A DNA stretch of 64,000 bases from Sphingomonas sp. Leaf407 (GCF_001425385.1 NZ_LMQO01000002.1:434001-498000); one strand, 5' to 3'; positions 1 to 7,743 are shown, numbered from the stretch's first letter. The notes: generated by a model not told the origin, from the sequence alone. Translations and numbers: made by a program.

Positions 1-1023
1 CGCTTCGGGCACCGGCGGCGGGGGCGGGGGGGCGGCCTTGGCGCGGCTCAATCGCCACGAGCCATAGCCGGCGATGCCGGCGGCGGGGGCGAGGACGAGG
101 AACGGCATCCCCGGCAGCATCGCCAGCAGCCCGAGGATGCCGGCGACCGGCGCCCAGGTGCGGTGCGAGGCGAACTGCGTGGCGATCTGTCCGGCCAGAT
201 CCTGGTCGGAGGTGGAGGCGACGCGGGTGACGATCGCGGCGGCGGCGATCGACAGCAGCAGCGAGGGCACCTGCGCGACCAGCGCGTCGCCGATCGCCAG
301 CAGCACATAGGTCTGCGCCGCCTGACCCACCGCCATCTGGTGGCTGACCACGCCGAGGATGAGGCCGCCGACGATATTGATCGCGAGGATCAGCAGGCCG
401 GCAACCGCGTCGCCCTTCACGAACTTCGACGAACCGTCCATCGCGCCGTAGAAATCGGCTTCGGCCCCGGTCTCGATCCGCTTGGCGCGGGCTTCGTCGG
501 GGGTGATGAGCCCGGCGTTCAGATCGGCGTCGATCGCCATCTGCTTGCCGGGCAGCGCGTCGAGCGTGAAGCGCGCCGACACTTCGGACACGCGCCCCGC
601 GCCCTTGGTCACGACGATCATGTTGATGATGATGAGGATCGAGAAGACGAACAGCCCGACGACATAGTCGCCACCGATCAGGAACGATCCGAACGCCTCG
701 ATCACATGGCCCGCCGCCGCCTCGCCCTCATGCCCGTGGACCAGCACCACGCGGGTCGACGCGACGTTCAGCCCCAGGCGAAACAGCGTGGCGAACAGCA
801 GCACCGTCGGGAAGGCGGAGAAGTCGAGCGGCTTCTGTGCGTTGAGCGCGACCATCAGGACCGCGATCGAGATCATGATGTTCATGACGAAGAAGATGTC
901 GAGCATGAACGCCGGGATCGGCACGACCATCAGCAGCACAAGCAGCAGGATCGCGCCGGGCAGCGCCGATCCGCGCAGCATCGGCAGCAGCAGGCGGGGG
1001 TTGCTCAGCACCGCCTGCATCAT
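1..1023 (-). CDS. flhA: Flagellar export apparatus protein FlhA, N-terminal part (runs off the window)
   Basis: FlhA is the large inner-membrane gate of the flagellar type III export machine. Translating the minus strand from the ATG at 1023 gives an open frame to base 1, beginning MMQAVLSNPRLLLPMLRG, with hydrophobic segments and the family-typical run LDFSAFPTVLLFATLFRLGL followed by NVASTR. About 340 residues are visible, covering the membrane domain and the FHIPEP-type loop. The cytoplasmic C-terminal half lies outside. The start overlaps the stop of the upstream lytic transglycosylase gene (ATGA), so the two are probably translated together from the sigma-54 promoter at 1937-1951. Confidence 0.93.
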   Translation of the reverse strand, partial: MMQAVLSNPRLLLPMLRGSALPGAILLLVLLMVVPIPAFMLDIFFVMNIMISIAVLMVALNAQKPLDFSAFPTVLLFATLFRLGLNVASTRVVLVHGHEGEAAAGHVIEAFGSFLIGGDYVVGLFVFSILIIINMIVVTKGAGRVSEVSARFTLDALPGKQMAIDADLNAGLITPDEARAKRIETGAEADFYGAMDGSSKFVKGDAVAGLLILAINIVGGLILGVVSHQMAVGQAAQTYVLLAIGDALVAQVPSLLLSIAAAAIVTRVASTSDQDLAGQIATQFASHRTWAPVAGILGLLAMLPGMPFLVLAPAAGIAGYGSWRLSRAKAAPPPPPPVPEA

Positions 1024-1898
1024 GACACTCCCAGATTGGCGAGGATCGAATAGGCCAGCCGCGCCGAATCGGGCGTCGGGCGATAGAGCGAGGCGACGGA
1101 GAGCGGCACGTTCATCGTGCTGCGCTTGCCGCGTACGACGTTCAGGTTGGCGAGCGTCGTCGCCAGCCACGCATCGTCATTGCCCTGCGCCTCGTTGCCC
1201 AGCACGACCTCGCCATCGAAGCCGTTCAACTGCACCGCGCGCTGCATCATCCCCGATGCGTTGCCCGAACCGCCGCCCGCCACCGTTCCGCGATCGAGCT
1301 TGGCGGCGAAGCGCTGGTAGATGTCGGTGAGCGAGCGCGGCTGCCCGCCCTCGCCGAAGAAGATCGAACGGTTCGCGCGAGCCGCCGCTGGAAACATCGC
1401 CGCGCCCGACCGGCCGGGATTTTCTGCCATGGCGGCAAGGAATTGCCGCGCGCCGCCCAGCCCGAGGAAATGCGCCATATAGAGGTCGGTGCCGCTCACC
1501 TCGCGCCCGAACGTGCCTTCCAGCGCGGCCTTGTTGTCGGCGGCATGTTCGGCGGCCATCAGCGAGGCGGCCTGCGGATCGTTGCGAAGCCCCAGGATCG
1601 CCTGTCGCGTCGCGCCATCGGCGACGTAATAGCGCCCCGAGCTGCTGCGCTGGATGCTGTCCGCCGCCCAGCCGAGGCCATGTTCGGCGCCATGCGCCTT
1701 CACCACGCCCAGCCAGCTCTGCTCGACGAACTGATACAGGCCGGTCGCCGACGACGTGCCCGCCCGCGCATCGGCGCGCAGGCCGCTTTCGACCTGCGCC
1801 TGCCCCAGCAGATAGTGGAAGTCCACGCCGGTCCGCGCGCTCGCGCTGGCGATGGCGTTCTGGACGGATGCTCGGTTGTGTAGCGGAACGACGCTCAT
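1020..1898 (-). CDS. Lytic transglycosylase (SLT-like) of the flagellar cluster
   Basis: This is probably the peptidoglycan-cutting enzyme that opens the wall for the flagellar rod. The protein of about 292 residues begins MSVVPLHNRASVQ and shows the SLT pattern early on: a catalytic Glu in QAQVESGL, then SSATGLYQF, then a later YMAHFLGLGGARQF. An upstream in-frame ATG at 1958 would put the start before the sigma-54 box, so 1898 is preferred. It also has a purine-rich GGGGAAG upstream. No signal peptide is evident, which suggests export by the flagellar apparatus or another route. FlgJ at 11096 lacks a muramidase domain, so this gene may supply that activity. It is translationally coupled to flhA. 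Confidence 0.85.
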   Translation of the reverse strand: MSVVPLHNRASVQNAIASASARTGVDFHYLLGQAQVESGLRADARAGTSSATGLYQFVEQSWLGVVKAHGAEHGLGWAADSIQRSSSGRYYVADGATRQAILGLRNDPQAASLMAAEHAADNKAALEGTFGREVSGTDLYMAHFLGLGGARQFLAAMAENPGRSGAAMFPAAARANRSIFFGEGGQPRSLTDIYQRFAAKLDRGTVAGGGSGNASGMMQRAVQLNGFDGEVVLGNEAQGNDDAWLATTLANLNVVRGKRSTMNVPLSVASLYRPTPDSARLAYSILANLGVS

Positions 1899-1936
1899 CG
1901 GCTCGACTTTGCTTCCCCTGTTCGGGGATACGCAGA

Positions 1937-1951
1937 GCAAGGGGCGTGCCA
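1937..1951 (-). promoter_or_regulatory. Sigma-54 (RpoN) promoter for the transglycosylase-flhA unit
   Basis: Read on the minus strand the site is TGGCACGCCCCTTGC, an excellent match to the -24/-12 consensus (TGGCACG, four bases, TTGC). The -12 element lies about 40 bases before the ATG at 1898, leaving a leader of about 27 bases. It is preceded by AAC, as at the other three copies in this cluster. Confidence 0.8.
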
Positions 1952-1978
1952 GTTCCAACGGTTGTCGGGATTAAACCG

Positions 1979-2087
1979 CTCCCCTCCCTGACAAGGGAGG
2001 GGCTGGGGGTGGGTAGGCTCGGGGCGGGTGCCGACGTTCCCTCGCGGGCCGACCCACCCCCGACCCCTCCCTTGTCAGGGAGGGGAG
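1979..2087. repeat. GC-rich palindromic repeat, family A, copy 1
   Basis: The arms CTCCCCTCCCTGACAAGGGA and TCCCTTGTCAGGGAGGGGAG flank a core rich in GGGGTGGGT and ACCCACCCCC. Each arm also contains its own small hairpin. Related copies are at 16537-16643 and 39801-39909. It lies just downstream of flgN and just upstream of the RpoN promoter of the next unit, where it could act as a transcription barrier. Confidence 0.85.
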
Positions 2088-2097
2088 TAATGCAACT

Positions 2098-2430
2098 CTA
2101 CCCCACCAGCGCCATGCGCGGGCTGCGGGCGGCAGCCGTTGGCCGGTAGGACGGCAACGCCCCGCCGCCCAGTTGCTCGATCCGGCGACGGACGTTGGCG
2201 GCCATCAGGTTGACGTAGATGCGCGCGGTCTCGTTCAGCCGCTTCGCCTCGCCGGTCAGCATGCGCAGCTCGTCGTCCATCGGCGTGTCGTCGTTGGCGG
2301 CCACCGCCTCGACGCTGGCCAGCTTGGTCGCGGTGGCGGTGGTGAGCGCGGTCATGTCGTTGGCCTGCAATGCCGCGATCTCGGCATGCAGGCTGTCGAT
2401 GACGCGGATCAGGGCTTCACGACGGTTCAC
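2098..2430 (-). CDS. flgN: FlgN-like flagellar export chaperone
   Basis: This is a small helical protein of 110 residues, of the size expected for FlgN, the cytosolic chaperone that holds hook-filament junction proteins (FlgK, FlgL) before export. The assignment rests on size, on predicted coiled-coil character (MNRREALIRVIDSLHAEIAA, then an Ala/Thr-rich helix) and mainly on position directly after flgM, as in many flgMN operons. The start codon is GTG at 2430, overlapping the flgM end by 14 bases. Sequence conservation in this family is weak, so the call depends on context. Confidence 0.72.
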   Translation of the reverse strand: MNRREALIRVIDSLHAEIAALQANDMTALTTATATKLASVEAVAANDDTPMDDELRMLTGEAKRLNETARIYVNLMAANVRRRIEQLGGGALPSYRPTAAARSPRMALVG

Positions 2431-2716
2431 GGCTGATCCAATCGAATTTGAGAGCGATGAGATTGTCGGCGATGGTCGCGGGCGAGATCGGGAAGCGGCC
2501 TTCCTCGATCGCGCGGCGGATCATCGCCACCCGGTCGACATCGACCGGGGGTGACTGGGCGAGCGACGCGGCGGTCTTCGCGACCGCGCTCGTCTTGTCG
2601 ACGGGGGCGGTGGTATCGACGCTCGCGACGGGCGCGGTCGGCGACGGGGCTTGCACCCGCGTGACGCCACGCGGGCCTGTCGTTACTATCGGGCGATTGC
2701 CGATCGGGTCTACCAT
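2417..2716 (-). CDS. flgM: Anti-sigma-28 factor FlgM
   Basis: FlgM binds and inhibits the flagellar sigma factor FliA until the hook is complete, then is exported. The 99-residue product begins MVDPIGNRP. It has a disordered Pro/Ala/Thr-rich first half and a helical C-terminal half (DVDRVAMIRRAIEEGRFPI, then IADNLIALKFDW), which is the FlgM sigma-binding signature. The start at 2716 is chosen because AAGGACGAGGGAC precedes it at good spacing; longer in-frame starts lack this. It sits 97 bases after flgA. Confidence 0.88.
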   Translation of the reverse strand: MVDPIGNRPIVTTGPRGVTRVQAPSPTAPVASVDTTAPVDKTSAVAKTAASLAQSPPVDVDRVAMIRRAIEEGRFPISPATIADNLIALKFDWISREPS

Positions 2717-2813
2717 GTCCCTCGTCCTTGTACGAACTGCTGACACAGAGGGTAACGGCCGATCGGCAAAGTCCTTTAGGAAAAATTACCGGCATTTTTT
2801 CGAAGGGCAATAT

Positions 2814-3347
2814 TTAGCCGGCAAAGCCCGGCAGCGCGGCGCGGCCCGCCTCGATCGCAACCGCCTGAATCGGTGGTTTGGCGGGATCGACCTTCACCAT
2901 CAACCGTCCCCCGGCGGGCGCGTCGCCCATCGCCACCCCGTCGCGGGTGATCGAAAAGCCGCGCGCGCCGGCCTCGACCATGATCGGGTCGCCGCGCCGG
3001 ATCACCGGTTCGGCCTTTACCGGCGCGGCGGCGACCACCGCCGCTGCCGGTGCGCTCGGCGCCACCGGCACCGCGCGGCGCACCGGCACATAGATCTTCC
3101 ACGCCGGGGCCATGCAGCTCACCACCACCGCGTCCTTGCGATCGGACAGCCACCCGAACTGCGGCATCGCGCAGCGCGCCAGCTTCAGGCGCGGATCGAC
3201 CGGCATCTGCGCGCCGCCTTCCTGACCCACGCCCACGCCGGTGAACTGCGCGACCGCCGCATCGAGTTGCGCGGTCGGCTGGAACCCCTGCGCGATCGCG
3301 GGCAGCGCCAGCGCGAGCAGCGGGATGCCAAGGAACGGGCGGATCAT
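2814..3347 (-). CDS. flgA: Flagellar P-ring assembly chaperone FlgA
   Basis: FlgA is a periplasmic chaperone that helps FlgI form the P ring around the rod. The 177-residue protein starts MIRPFLGIPLLALALPAIAQ, a clear Sec signal peptide. It has the family SAF-like C-terminal domain, with VIRRGDPIMVEAGARGF (typical of FlgA, usually V+xGDxVxv) and a conserved ending around VKVDPAKPPIQAVA. Two cysteines (RCAMPQ and VSCMAP) probably form a disulphide. The ATG at 3347 overlaps the stop of the upstream stator gene by four bases, so it belongs to the motA'-motB'-flgA unit. Confidence 0.9.
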   Translation of the reverse strand: MIRPFLGIPLLALALPAIAQGFQPTAQLDAAVAQFTGVGVGQEGGAQMPVDPRLKLARCAMPQFGWLSDRKDAVVVSCMAPAWKIYVPVRRAVPVAPSAPAAAVVAAAPVKAEPVIRRGDPIMVEAGARGFSITRDGVAMGDAPAGGRLMVKVDPAKPPIQAVAIEAGRAALPGFAG

Positions 3348-3886
3348 CGGGTCACTCCTGTGGATGGCCGGCAACCGGCATCTGCCGGGCGGCAAGCGCT
3401 TGCCGGGTCGCCGGCAAAGCCCAGATCGATACGGACGCCGCGCCCGCCGGTGGCCGGGGCGGCAAGGACGATTTGTGCGGGGCGGACCGCCCCTTGCGCG
3501 ACGAGCACGGCGGCGAGCGCGCGGGCGCGGTCGCTGGCGAGGATCGCGGCGCTGCCGGTCGCGGGATCGCTGTCGCCGTCGCTCGATCCGGTCAGCGTCA
3601 CCGCGATCCGCGGATCGCGCGCGGCATCGCGCACCTCGGCGACCAGCCGGGCGTGATCGGGCGGCAACACCGCCGATCCGGCCGCGAAGCCGGGCAGGGC
3701 GAGGCCGGCGACGGTCATCGGCGGCGCATCGAACGCGGCGCGGATACCCTCGGCCAGCGCCGGGCGATCGGTCCCCTGCGTCGCCTGTAGAAAGACGAAG
3801 AAGCCGACGAGCAGCAGCGACAGATCGGCCAGCGTCGTCAGCCACAGCGGCCGCCCCGGCGCGGTATCGAAACGGGCGAGCATCAT
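3344..3886 (-). CDS. Small MotB-like stator protein (second stator set)
   Basis: The product has 180 residues with one N-terminal membrane helix (about residues 14-35, WLTTLADLSLLLVGFFVFLQ) that contains an Asp at residue 21, placed like the proton-carrying Asp of MotB. A periplasmic part follows, with an OmpA-like stretch (VTLTGSSDGDSDP, then LASDRARALAAVLVAQG). It is much shorter than the regular MotB at 14674 (303 residues) and lacks the usual plug/linker length. Translation is coupled on both sides by ATGA-type overlaps: motA-like before, flgA after. It could instead be an ExbD/TolR-like partner, but the OmpA-like C-terminus and flagellar setting favour a stator. Confidence 0.72.
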   Translation of the reverse strand: MMLARFDTAPGRPLWLTTLADLSLLLVGFFVFLQATQGTDRPALAEGIRAAFDAPPMTVAGLALPGFAAGSAVLPPDHARLVAEVRDAARDPRIAVTLTGSSDGDSDPATGSAAILASDRARALAAVLVAQGAVRPAQIVLAAPATGGRGVRIDLGFAGDPASACRPADAGCRPSTGVTR

Positions 3887-4533
3887 TCCGCCGCCTCGCG
3901 AAACTGCGGCCGTTCGCGGCGCGCCAGCGCGACCAGCGGCGTTTCCAGCCGGCTGCGCTCGAACGCCTCGGCACGCGCGCGCGCGCGCAGCCGCCCGGCG
4001 ACCGGCATGCCGACCAGCGCGGCGATCACCGCGCCATATAAGGTGGCGAGCAGCGCCATCGCCATCGCCTGTCCGATCGTCGCCGGGTCGGTCATCGCCA
4101 TGAACATCCTGACCAGCCCGACCAGCGTCGCGACCATGCCGAACGCGGGGGCAAGCTCGGCGACCGCGCCCCACATCTCGGCGGCGGCGAGATGGCGTTC
4201 GGCGCGCGCGGCGACACGGTGGCGGACCAGCGCCTCGACCTGGCCCGGCCCGGCGCCATCGACGATCGCGGCGATCGCGGCGGCGGTATCGGGATCGGCG
4301 ATCCGCGACTTGTCGAGCGCCATCACTCCGTGCCGCTTGGCGATCCGCCCCAGCGCGTCGATTTGCTCCAGCACCGGTTCGGCGAGGAACGGCGCGCGCC
4401 CGATCGCGCCGACCGCGCGCAGCGCGCGGGCGACGACCGCGACCGGCGTGCGGATCAGGATCGCCAGCGTCGTCCCGCCAACGACGAACGCGGCGGCGAG
4501 AGGATCGGCGAAGGGGGCAAGGGCGGCAAGCAT
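3883..4533 (-). CDS. Small MotA-like stator protein (second stator set)
   Basis: The 216-residue membrane protein begins MLAALAPFADPLAAAFVVGG. The C-terminal half has the MotA/TolQ/ExbB pattern, with a conserved Pro-containing helix ELAPAFGMVATLVGLVRMF, then DPATIGQAMAMALLATLYGA. It is shorter than the conventional MotA at 13785. With the MotB-like gene it would form an ion-driven stator. The ATG lies only about 13 bases beyond the -12 element of the sigma-54 box at 4547-4561, so the mRNA may be almost leaderless. No other start fits before the first helix. Confidence 0.75.
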   Translation of the reverse strand: MLAALAPFADPLAAAFVVGGTTLAILIRTPVAVVARALRAVGAIGRAPFLAEPVLEQIDALGRIAKRHGVMALDKSRIADPDTAAAIAAIVDGAGPGQVEALVRHRVAARAERHLAAAEMWGAVAELAPAFGMVATLVGLVRMFMAMTDPATIGQAMAMALLATLYGAVIAALVGMPVAGRLRARARAEAFERSRLETPLVALARRERPQFREAAE

Positions 4534-4546
4534 CGCGTTCGGTCTT

Positions 4547-4561
4547 GCAAGCACGATGCCA
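4547..4561 (-). promoter_or_regulatory. Sigma-54 promoter for the second stator-flgA unit
   Basis: On the minus strand the site reads TGGCATCGTGCTTGC, matching the -24 (TGGCA) and -12 (TTGC) elements at correct spacing and preceded by AAC as in the other copies. The inferred transcription start falls within a few bases of the ATG at 4533. Confidence 0.65.
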
Positions 4562-4640
4562 GTTTGCGGGCGGCAAGCGATTGCCGGGCGGCATGCCGCC
4601 TTGCCGGTCGGGCGCGGGTCGGCGTTGCACTCACCACGTC

Positions 4641-4737
4641 CGTCATTCCGGCGAAGGCCGGAATCCATGGATACGGGCCGATGCGCTTCCTTCGATGCCG
4701 CCCGTAACCATGGATTCCGGCCTGCGCCGGAATGACG
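4641..4737. repeat. Palindromic repeat, family B (GTCATTCC...), copy 1
   Basis: The left arm CGTCATTCCGGCGAAGGCCG and right arm GCCTGCGCCGGAATGACG are inverted copies about 97 bases apart end to end, each with its own inner hairpin. It lies in the 440-base gap between the two divergent flagellar units, where I see no gene. Confidence 0.85.
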
Positions 4738-4768
4738 GCTTTTGATGCGTACCGTGCCCTCCTTCTTT

Positions 4769-4866
4769 TCGTCATTCCCGCGAAGGCGGGAATCCATATG
4801 CGCTGACGTTTACGCTCCTGCCGCGACCCCAGCGGCTATGGATTCCCGCCTTCGCGGGAATGACGA
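4769..4866. repeat. Palindromic repeat, family B, copy 2
   Basis: The arms TCGTCATTCCCGCGAAGGCG and CGCCTTCGCGGGAATGACGA form an almost perfect inverted repeat. It follows copy 1 after about 30 bases, giving a tandem pair. The rest of the gap holds only the RpoN promoter of flgB. Confidence 0.88.
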
Positions 4867-4907
4867 GGGGGTACGCTGCAACACTCGCCCGGCTCACACC
4901 CCGAAAC

Positions 4908-4922
4908 TGGCACGCCCCTTGC
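4908..4922 (+). promoter_or_regulatory. Sigma-54 promoter of the flgBCDE operon
   Basis: TGGCACGCCCCTTGC is identical to the box in front of the transglycosylase-flhA unit on the other strand. The leader to the flgB ATG is about 40 bases and contains a GGGAACAAGGG ribosome site. Confidence 0.85.
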
Positions 4923-4972
4923 TGATCCATGCCCGACGCGCAGCGGGCGTGCCGGTTGGGGAACAAGGGTCG

Positions 4973-5323
4973 ATGGCCGAAAACAGTCTGTTCGGGGTAC
5001 ATGGTGCCGCGCTCGAAGTGCGCGGACAGCGCATGGGCGTGCTGGCGTCGAACATCGCCAATGCCTCCACCCCCGGCTTCAAGGCGAAGGACATCGACTT
5101 TCGCGCCGCGCTGTCGGGCGTCGAGATGGGCGGCGACGCCGATGCGACGATCGGGCGCAACACGCTCTATCGCCTGCCGCTCCAGGCATCGCTCGACGGG
5201 AATACCGTCGAACTCGCGACCGAACAGACCGCCTTTGCCGAAAACGCGGTGGCGTATCAGACGACGCTCTCGTTCCTGAACGGCCGCATCTCGACGATCA
5301 CCCGCGCGCTGAAGGGAGAATAG
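4973..5323 (+). CDS. flgB: Flagellar proximal rod protein FlgB
   Basis: FlgB is a rod subunit joined to the MS ring and exported by the flagellar type III system. The 116-residue protein begins MAENSLFGVHGAALEVRGQR. It has the rod-family N-terminal motif VLASNIANASTPGFKAKDIDF and a C-terminal helix (AVAYQTTLSFLNGRISTIT) that packs as coiled coil. The ATG at 4973 is preferred over the long upstream extension, which would run across the promoter and the repeat. A good ribosome site (AACAAGGG) precedes it. It is the first gene of a tight flgB-flgC-flgD-flgE run. Confidence 0.95.
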   Translation: MAENSLFGVHGAALEVRGQRMGVLASNIANASTPGFKAKDIDFRAALSGVEMGGDADATIGRNTLYRLPLQASLDGNTVELATEQTAFAENAVAYQTTLSFLNGRISTITRALKGE

Positions 5324-5326
5324 GCG

Positions 5327-5734
5327 ATGCCCGGTCCCATGAACCTGTTCCAAGTCGCCGGGCGCGCGATGTCGGCGCAGCTCGTCCGCATGAACACCAC
5401 CGCCTCCAACCTCGCCAACGCCGGCGCGGTATCGTCGACCGAAGGCGGCGCGTTCCGCACGATGAAGCCGGTGTTCCGCACCAGCTTCGATCGCGCGACG
5501 GGACTTGCGACGGTCGATGTCGAGAAGGTCGTGACCGCCGGCGAGAACCCGACGAAGCGCTACGATCCTGGCAACCCGATGGCGGATGCCAACGGCAACG
5601 TGTGGGAAAGCGCGGTCGATGAATCGCGCGAGCTGGTCGACATGATGGAGGCCGCCCGCACCTACCAGAACAACGTCGAGGTGATGTCGACCGCCAAGAC
5701 GCTCATCACCGAAACCCTGAAGCTGGGACGCTGA
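5327..5734 (+). CDS. flgC: Flagellar proximal rod protein FlgC
   Basis: FlgC is the second proximal rod subunit. The 135-residue protein has the N-terminal motif NTTASNLANAGAVSSTEGGA and the family C-terminal SRELVDMMEAARTYQNNVEV, which ends in the usual coiled-coil helix. It starts three bases after the flgB stop with GAAGGGAGAA as ribosome site. The length is normal for the family (about 135-140). Confidence 0.95.
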   Translation: MPGPMNLFQVAGRAMSAQLVRMNTTASNLANAGAVSSTEGGAFRTMKPVFRTSFDRATGLATVDVEKVVTAGENPTKRYDPGNPMADANGNVWESAVDESRELVDMMEAARTYQNNVEVMSTAKTLITETLKLGR

Positions 5735-5738
5735 CCCC

Positions 5739-6416
5739 ATGAGCTATGAAACCACCGTCGCCGGTCTGGGCATCCAGCGCACCGGCACCGATGCGACCAG
5801 CACCGCGAAGCTCGGTCAGCGTTCGCTGGGGCAGGAGGATTTCCTCGCGCTGATGACCGCGCAGATGAAGAATCAGGACCCGTTCAAGCCGGTCGATAAT
5901 ACCCAGATGGTCGCGCAGATGGCGCAATTCTCGTCGCTGGCGGGCATCACCGAGATGTCGACGACGATGAAGGCGATCGCCGACAAGCTGGGGGCCACCA
6001 CCCCCGCCGACGCGCTGTCGTGGGTCGGCAAGACCGTGCTGACCGAAGGGGCCACCGCGTACCCCCGCACCGACGGCGGCGTGACCGGCGCGGTCGAGCT
6101 AGACGGCGATGCGAGTGCCGTGGACCTGACCATCAAGGACGCGGCAGGCACTGTCGTGCGGCAGGTCGCGATGGGCGCGCAAGGGAAAGGCGCGGTCGGC
6201 TACGACTGGGACGGCACGACCGACAGCGGCGCGCCCGCCGGATCGGGTCCGTTCACCATCACCGCGAAAGCCACCGGGGCCGACGGCAAGGCCGTGGCCG
6301 CGCGCAATCTCGTCTGGGCACCGGTCACCTCGGTCACGCTGACCGATGGCCAGCCCGTCCTCAACGTCACCGGGGTCGGCCATATCGCCCCCGCCGCCAT
6401 CCGCCAGGCCGCCTGA
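5739..6416 (+). CDS. flgD: Flagellar hook capping protein FlgD
   Basis: FlgD forms the temporary cap under which hook subunits polymerise. The 225-residue protein carries the conserved N-terminal block QEDFLALMTAQMKNQDPFKP, then NTQMVAQMAQFSSLAGI. The C-terminal half is an Ig/Tudor-like beta domain (AVELDGDASAVDLTIKDAAG, then YDWDGTTDSGAPAGSGPFT). It starts four bases after flgC. Confidence 0.95.
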   Translation: MSYETTVAGLGIQRTGTDATSTAKLGQRSLGQEDFLALMTAQMKNQDPFKPVDNTQMVAQMAQFSSLAGITEMSTTMKAIADKLGATTPADALSWVGKTVLTEGATAYPRTDGGVTGAVELDGDASAVDLTIKDAAGTVVRQVAMGAQGKGAVGYDWDGTTDSGAPAGSGPFTITAKATGADGKAVAARNLVWAPVTSVTLTDGQPVLNVTGVGHIAPAAIRQAA

Positions 6417-6444
6417 GCCAGCCCTTTCTCCACAGGAGCATCCG

Positions 6445-7722
6445 ATGTCCTTCTACACCTCGCTCTCCGGCCTGAAGTCGGCGCAGAACGACATGTCGTC
6501 GATCAGCCACAACCTCGCCAACGTCTCGACCACCGGCTTCAAGAAGAGCCGCGCCGAATTCGCCGATGTGATGGCGAGCAACTTCACCCGCTCGCCGACG
6601 CAGATGATCGGGCAGGGCAGCGTGATGAAGGCCAACCGCCAGCAGTTCGGCGAGGGCAACCTGGCCCAGTCGTCGGGTGCGCTCGACCTCGCCATCGCCG
6701 GCGACGGCTTCTTCGCGGTCAAGGGCGCGGGCAGCGGCGTCAACTATACCCGCAACGGATCGTTCCGGGTCGATGCCGACCAGTTCGTGACCGACGCCGG
6801 CGGCAAGCGGTTGCAGGTCTATCCGGTCGACGGATCGGGCAACGTCATCGGCCAGACGATGGGCGCGCTGACCGATCTCAAGCTCGCCGAGACGTCGGGC
6901 ACGGCGAAGCCGACCGGCGAGGTCCGGCTGAACGTCAATCTCGCTGCCAAGTCGACGCTGCCGACCAACACCCAGTTCGATCGCTTCGATGCCAGCAGCT
7001 ATAATCAGGTGACGACCACCACCGTCTATGACGCGGGCGGCAATCCGATGACGATGACCAGCTATTTCCAGCGCGCGACCGCGCCGGTGGAAACCGCCGC
7101 GGGTGCCGCCGCCGACCTGTCGGGCACGTGGAACGTCCACAGCTTCATCGGCGACCAGCCGCTGAAAGCCGGCGAGAATACGTCGGTCCAGATGACGTTC
7201 GACGCGGCGGGCAAGTTGACCACGCCGACCGATGCGGTGACGTTCGGGGCGTTCATGCCGCCCAGCGGCGTGGCGCAGCAGCAATTCTCGCTCAACCTCG
7301 CCCAGTCGACGTCGCTGGCGACGCCGTTCAAGGTCGCGACCCAGACGCAGGACGGCGTGGCGGTCGGCGAATTGCAGAGCGTGGCGGTGGACGAGAAGGG
7401 GCTGGTCAAGGCCAGCTATTCGAACGGCGAGAGCAAGACGCTGGGACAGGTGGCGATCGTCAACTTCGTCAACCCCGCCGCGCTGCGCCAGTTGGGCGAC
7501 AGCACCTGGTCGGCGACCGGCGTGTCGGGCCAGCCGGTGGCGGGTGCCTCGGGCCAGAATGGCGCGGGCGACCTGAAATCGGGCATGATCGAGGGATCGA
7601 ACGTCGACATCACCGAGGAACTGGTCGGGCTGATCGCGGCGCAGCGCAATTTCCAGGCGAATGCCAAGGCGCTCGATACCGCCGGGCAGATCACCGAATC
7701 GATCATCAACATCCGCACCTGA
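6445..7722 (+). CDS. flgE: Flagellar hook protein FlgE
   Basis: FlgE builds the flexible hook. The 425-residue product has the N-terminal signature SFYTSLSGLKSAQNDMSS followed by NLANVSTTGFKKSR, a central variable domain, and the C-terminal block GSNVDITEELVGLIAAQRNF. The start at 6445 (MSFYTS) is set by an ACAGGAG ribosome site; the longer open frame upstream overlaps flgD. It is the last gene before the second RpoN promoter of the plus strand. Confidence 0.95.
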   Translation: MSFYTSLSGLKSAQNDMSSISHNLANVSTTGFKKSRAEFADVMASNFTRSPTQMIGQGSVMKANRQQFGEGNLAQSSGALDLAIAGDGFFAVKGAGSGVNYTRNGSFRVDADQFVTDAGGKRLQVYPVDGSGNVIGQTMGALTDLKLAETSGTAKPTGEVRLNVNLAAKSTLPTNTQFDRFDASSYNQVTTTTVYDAGGNPMTMTSYFQRATAPVETAAGAAADLSGTWNVHSFIGDQPLKAGENTSVQMTFDAAGKLTTPTDAVTFGAFMPPSGVAQQQFSLNLAQSTSLATPFKVATQTQDGVAVGELQSVAVDEKGLVKASYSNGESKTLGQVAIVNFVNPAALRQLGDSTWSATGVSGQPVAGASGQNGAGDLKSGMIEGSNVDITEELVGLIAAQRNFQANAKALDTAGQITESIINIRT

Positions 7723-7728
7723 TGAAAC

Positions 7729-7743
7729 TGGCATGACCCTTGC
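7729..7743 (+). promoter_or_regulatory. Sigma-54 promoter of the flgF-L run
   Basis: TGGCATGACCCTTGC begins seven bases after the flgE stop and is again preceded by AAC. It would start transcription about 20 bases before the flgF ribosome site GGAGGAAAG, giving flgF-G-H-I-J-K-L their own RpoN control. Confidence 0.78.

Noticed and set aside
2780-2820. FliA (sigma-28) promoter before flgM (TAAA... and GCCGGTAA on the minus strand)
   Set aside because: The spacing between the two boxes is about 19 bases, where 15 is needed, and the -10-like box has a mismatch.
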